A stretch of 64,000 nucleotides of DNA from JANXQG01 sp964615095 (GTDB lineage Bacteria; Planctomycetota; Planctomycetia; Pirellulales; Thermoguttaceae), in the NCBI GenBank assembly GCA_964615095.1, contig CAZTPX010000007.1, forward strand, positions 69,684 through 133,683, read 5' to 3'. Each line of letters starts with the position of its first letter. Position 1 is the first letter of the stretch. Shown piece by piece: positions 62,248 to 64,000 of the stretch. Below the pieces are notes generated by a model. It was not told the origin of the DNA, made no database searches, and was given only the letters and a program-made list of their open reading frames with translations. The translations under genes and the position numbers were made by a program.

Positions 62248-64000
62248 ATGAAGACTTTTCGTTTTGTGGCCCTTGGTTTGGCGTGCGCGTGTGCGGCATT
62301 CCTGTTTTCGCTCTCGCCCGCGGCGGCGCAGTCGACGGACACCTGGAGTGGTACGAACACCAATTCGTGGGACACGGCCGGTGCGTATCCTAGCAGTTAT
62401 AATTGGGTGATTAACGGCAGTTCGGGCTCCTACTCGGATGGCGACGCCGTGATTTTCAACGACGGCGCGCAGAACACGAGCATCGCTATTCAAAGCAACG
62501 GCGTGGGTCCCGCGAGCGTCAATTTTGCCACGGCCAGCGGTGCGGCCTATTCGTACAGTTTCTCCGGCGGACCGATCGGCGACAACGGCCTCACCGGCAT
62601 CCCCACGACGGTCACGCTGGCCGGCACGGGGAGTGTGACCTTCGCCAGCGCCAACACGTATTCCGGCGGCACCTACATCGGCAGCAGCAGCACGCTCACG
62701 GCGGTCAACCCCAGCTCGCTAGGCACGGGCCCCGTTTACCTTAAAGGCGGCAATCTGAGCGTTCTGGGCGGCGTGCCCGGGGTGGTGGAAACCTATATTG
62801 ACGAGACGGGTTACCAGGCCTTGGGCACTAACGCCACCAACGGTTACAGCGCGATTTACTTGGCCCCCCGCGCGGGCTACATCTACGGCAACGACGGGAA
62901 CCCGGGTCTGAACTATTGTCAGCCGGGAACGACGCCCACCGCCAGCACACCCTGGTCGGACTACCGCACGATCATCTACGACGGCTACTTTAACTGGCAG
63001 CCCACGGCGAGCAATACGTCTGACACCCTGAAGATGGCATGGAGCATCGACGACCAGGCTGACGTCTACATCAATAACAACGGCACGTGGGTCGATTTGA
63101 ACGGTGGCCCCGCGTGGAATAACATCGTGACGCTCAAGAACTTGTCGCCCGGCTATCACCAGATCGAGTTCCGTTTTTACAACGGCGGTGGCGGATTCGG
63201 ACCGTCGCAAAACAACGCGATTCAGAACGGCGCCACCAACTGGGGCAATAGTACTGTCGGCGGCCTTGGTCTTTACTCCTTCGGCATCGGCTACGATCCG
63301 ACGGGGACGCTGACGACCTACGCATGGGGCACCACGGTGGGCACGGACTTCTTGCCGATGATCGATCCGGGCAGCGGCAGCCTGCTGATGAATAGTGGCC
63401 CGGGGGCGAATTTTGCCAACGACCTGCACGTCTCCGGGACGTCCACGCTGAGCGTGAGCATGACGAACAGTTTCAACAATCTCAACCTGGCCGGATCTTT
63501 GCACGTCAGCGGCAGCAACGGCTATTTGAGCTTTTCGGGCGGGACCATCAGCAGCAGTCCCACGTTGAACGTGGACGGGGGCTCGATCGTCAACATCCCT
63601 TTCCTGACCGACAACGGCACGAGCGCGGGGGTCTTTAGCAAGGCGGGGAGCGGCGCCTTGGTGTTGACCGGCGCGAATTCGTTTGTCACGGGCACGAGCT
63701 TCAAGGTCAGCGGCGGCAGCCTGGTGGCCGTGGGCCAGGGTGGCGGCAGCGGGCCGCTGGGCAGCGCGCCCATCGCACTGGCCGGCGGCACGCTGGTCCT
63801 GGCCGTACCGGCGGGCGGCCCGACCGCGTTCACGGTCGATCTCTCCTCTTCCCCCGCCGGCAACGCCCTGACGCTTTCCGGCGGCAACAATGCGATCATC
63901 GCCGGCATCGGCGCGGCGGGCAGCGCGGCGACGATCGGCTCGGTGACGCTGACGCACGTCAACGGTGCGTTGACAATCGCCGCGGGGCAGGGGTTGGACC
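62248..64000 (+). CDS. Second autotransporter-repeat surface protein, 3' partial
   Basis: Starts at the ATG at 62248 with GGAGG at 62235-62239 and stays open to the window end (584 codons seen). A signal peptide ('LACACAAFLFSLSPAAAQ') leads to 'TWSGTNTNSWDTAG', the usual opening of planctomycete autotransporter-repeat proteins. 'NTYSGGTYIGSSSTLTAVNP' is a repeat unit; residues ~170-370 hold a PA14-like module ('IIYDGYFNW', 'YHQIEFRFYNGGGGFGP'). The order of modules resembles the upstream giant gene, from which it is separated by a terminator. A PEP-CTERM tail is expected but lies outside the window. Confidence 0.9.
   Translation, partial: MKTFRFVALGLACACAAFLFSLSPAAAQSTDTWSGTNTNSWDTAGAYPSSYNWVINGSSGSYSDGDAVIFNDGAQNTSIAIQSNGVGPASVNFATASGAAYSYSFSGGPIGDNGLTGIPTTVTLAGTGSVTFASANTYSGGTYIGSSSTLTAVNPSSLGTGPVYLKGGNLSVLGGVPGVVETYIDETGYQALGTNATNGYSAIYLAPRAGYIYGNDGNPGLNYCQPGTTPTASTPWSDYRTIIYDGYFNWQPTASNTSDTLKMAWSIDDQADVYINNNGTWVDLNGGPAWNNIVTLKNLSPGYHQIEFRFYNGGGGFGPSQNNAIQNGATNWGNSTVGGLGLYSFGIGYDPTGTLTTYAWGTTVGTDFLPMIDPGSGSLLMNSGPGANFANDLHVSGTSTLSVSMTNSFNNLNLAGSLHVSGSNGYLSFSGGTISSSPTLNVDGGSIVNIPFLTDNGTSAGVFSKAGSGALVLTGANSFVTGTSFKVSGGSLVAVGQGGGSGPLGSAPIALAGGTLVLAVPAGGPTAFTVDLSSSPAGNALTLSGGNNAIIAGIGAAGSAATIGSVTLTHVNGALTIAAGQGLD

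Noticed and set aside
62719..63957. 412-codon minus-strand frame at the right end
   Set aside because: Shadow of the second surface-protein gene, which has signal peptide, ribosome site and repeat motifs on the plus strand.

Overview
This window looks like chromosomal DNA from a planctomycete, probably of the Pirellulales type. The basis is a set of families known mainly or only from that phylum: a DUF1598 protein at the left edge, a DUF1570 HExxH protein, a secreted protein with the N-terminal 'LESRxLLS' planctomycete extracellular motif, very large autotransporter-repeat proteins ending in a PEP-CTERM sorting tail, many small Cys-lipoproteins, and abundant short palindromic repeats between genes. 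The DNA is GC-rich. I saw no rRNA, tRNA, CRISPR array, prophage or complete insertion sequence.

Layout. 1-10.5 kb: DUF1598 protein end, a six-repeat secreted protein on the minus strand, then an xseB-ispA-dxs-nadK run (isoprenoid precursor supply plus NADP), followed by two secreted or anchored hypotheticals. 10.5-15.7 kb: a diadenylate cyclase of the archaeal DacZ architecture, a HEAT lipoprotein, an orphan iron-type ABC permease and a DUF1570 protein. 15.7-19.1 kb: a gene graveyard with relics of SRPBCC, DUF4139, LRR and dnaA genes among inverted repeats. 19.1-21.5 kb: a PIN toxin-antitoxin pair downstream of dnaA. 21.5-29.8 kb: GNAT, PDZ, nnrE, FmdB, then etfB-etfA-acyl-CoA dehydrogenase and fabI (electron transfer and fatty-acid metabolism). 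29.8-40.2 kb: a dead VapBC pair, guaB with an overlapping secreted protein, small lipoproteins, aroC, a CPBP protease, a nonsense-interrupted DUF433 gene, an HD/OB-fold protein and an AbrB plus truncated Doc pair. 40.1-46.3 kb: a PabB-PabC fusion, a HEAT/zinc-ribbon membrane protein, and a TPR-aldose epimerase pair joined by an ATGA overlap. 46.3-64 kb: a repeat-rich 1.2 kb leader, a single 14.5 kb gene for a roughly 4,826-residue PEP-CTERM protein, a strong terminator, and the start of a second protein of the same kind that runs off the window.

The main themes are (i) a giant surface-protein locus, bracketed by the same composite short repeat on both sides; (ii) at least five families of palindromic or tandem short repeats, two of which sit in-frame inside reading frames (an aldose-epimerase lipoprotein signal peptide and a DUF4139 fragment); and (iii) repeated decay of toxin-antitoxin loci (three broken pairs or halves, one apparently intact).
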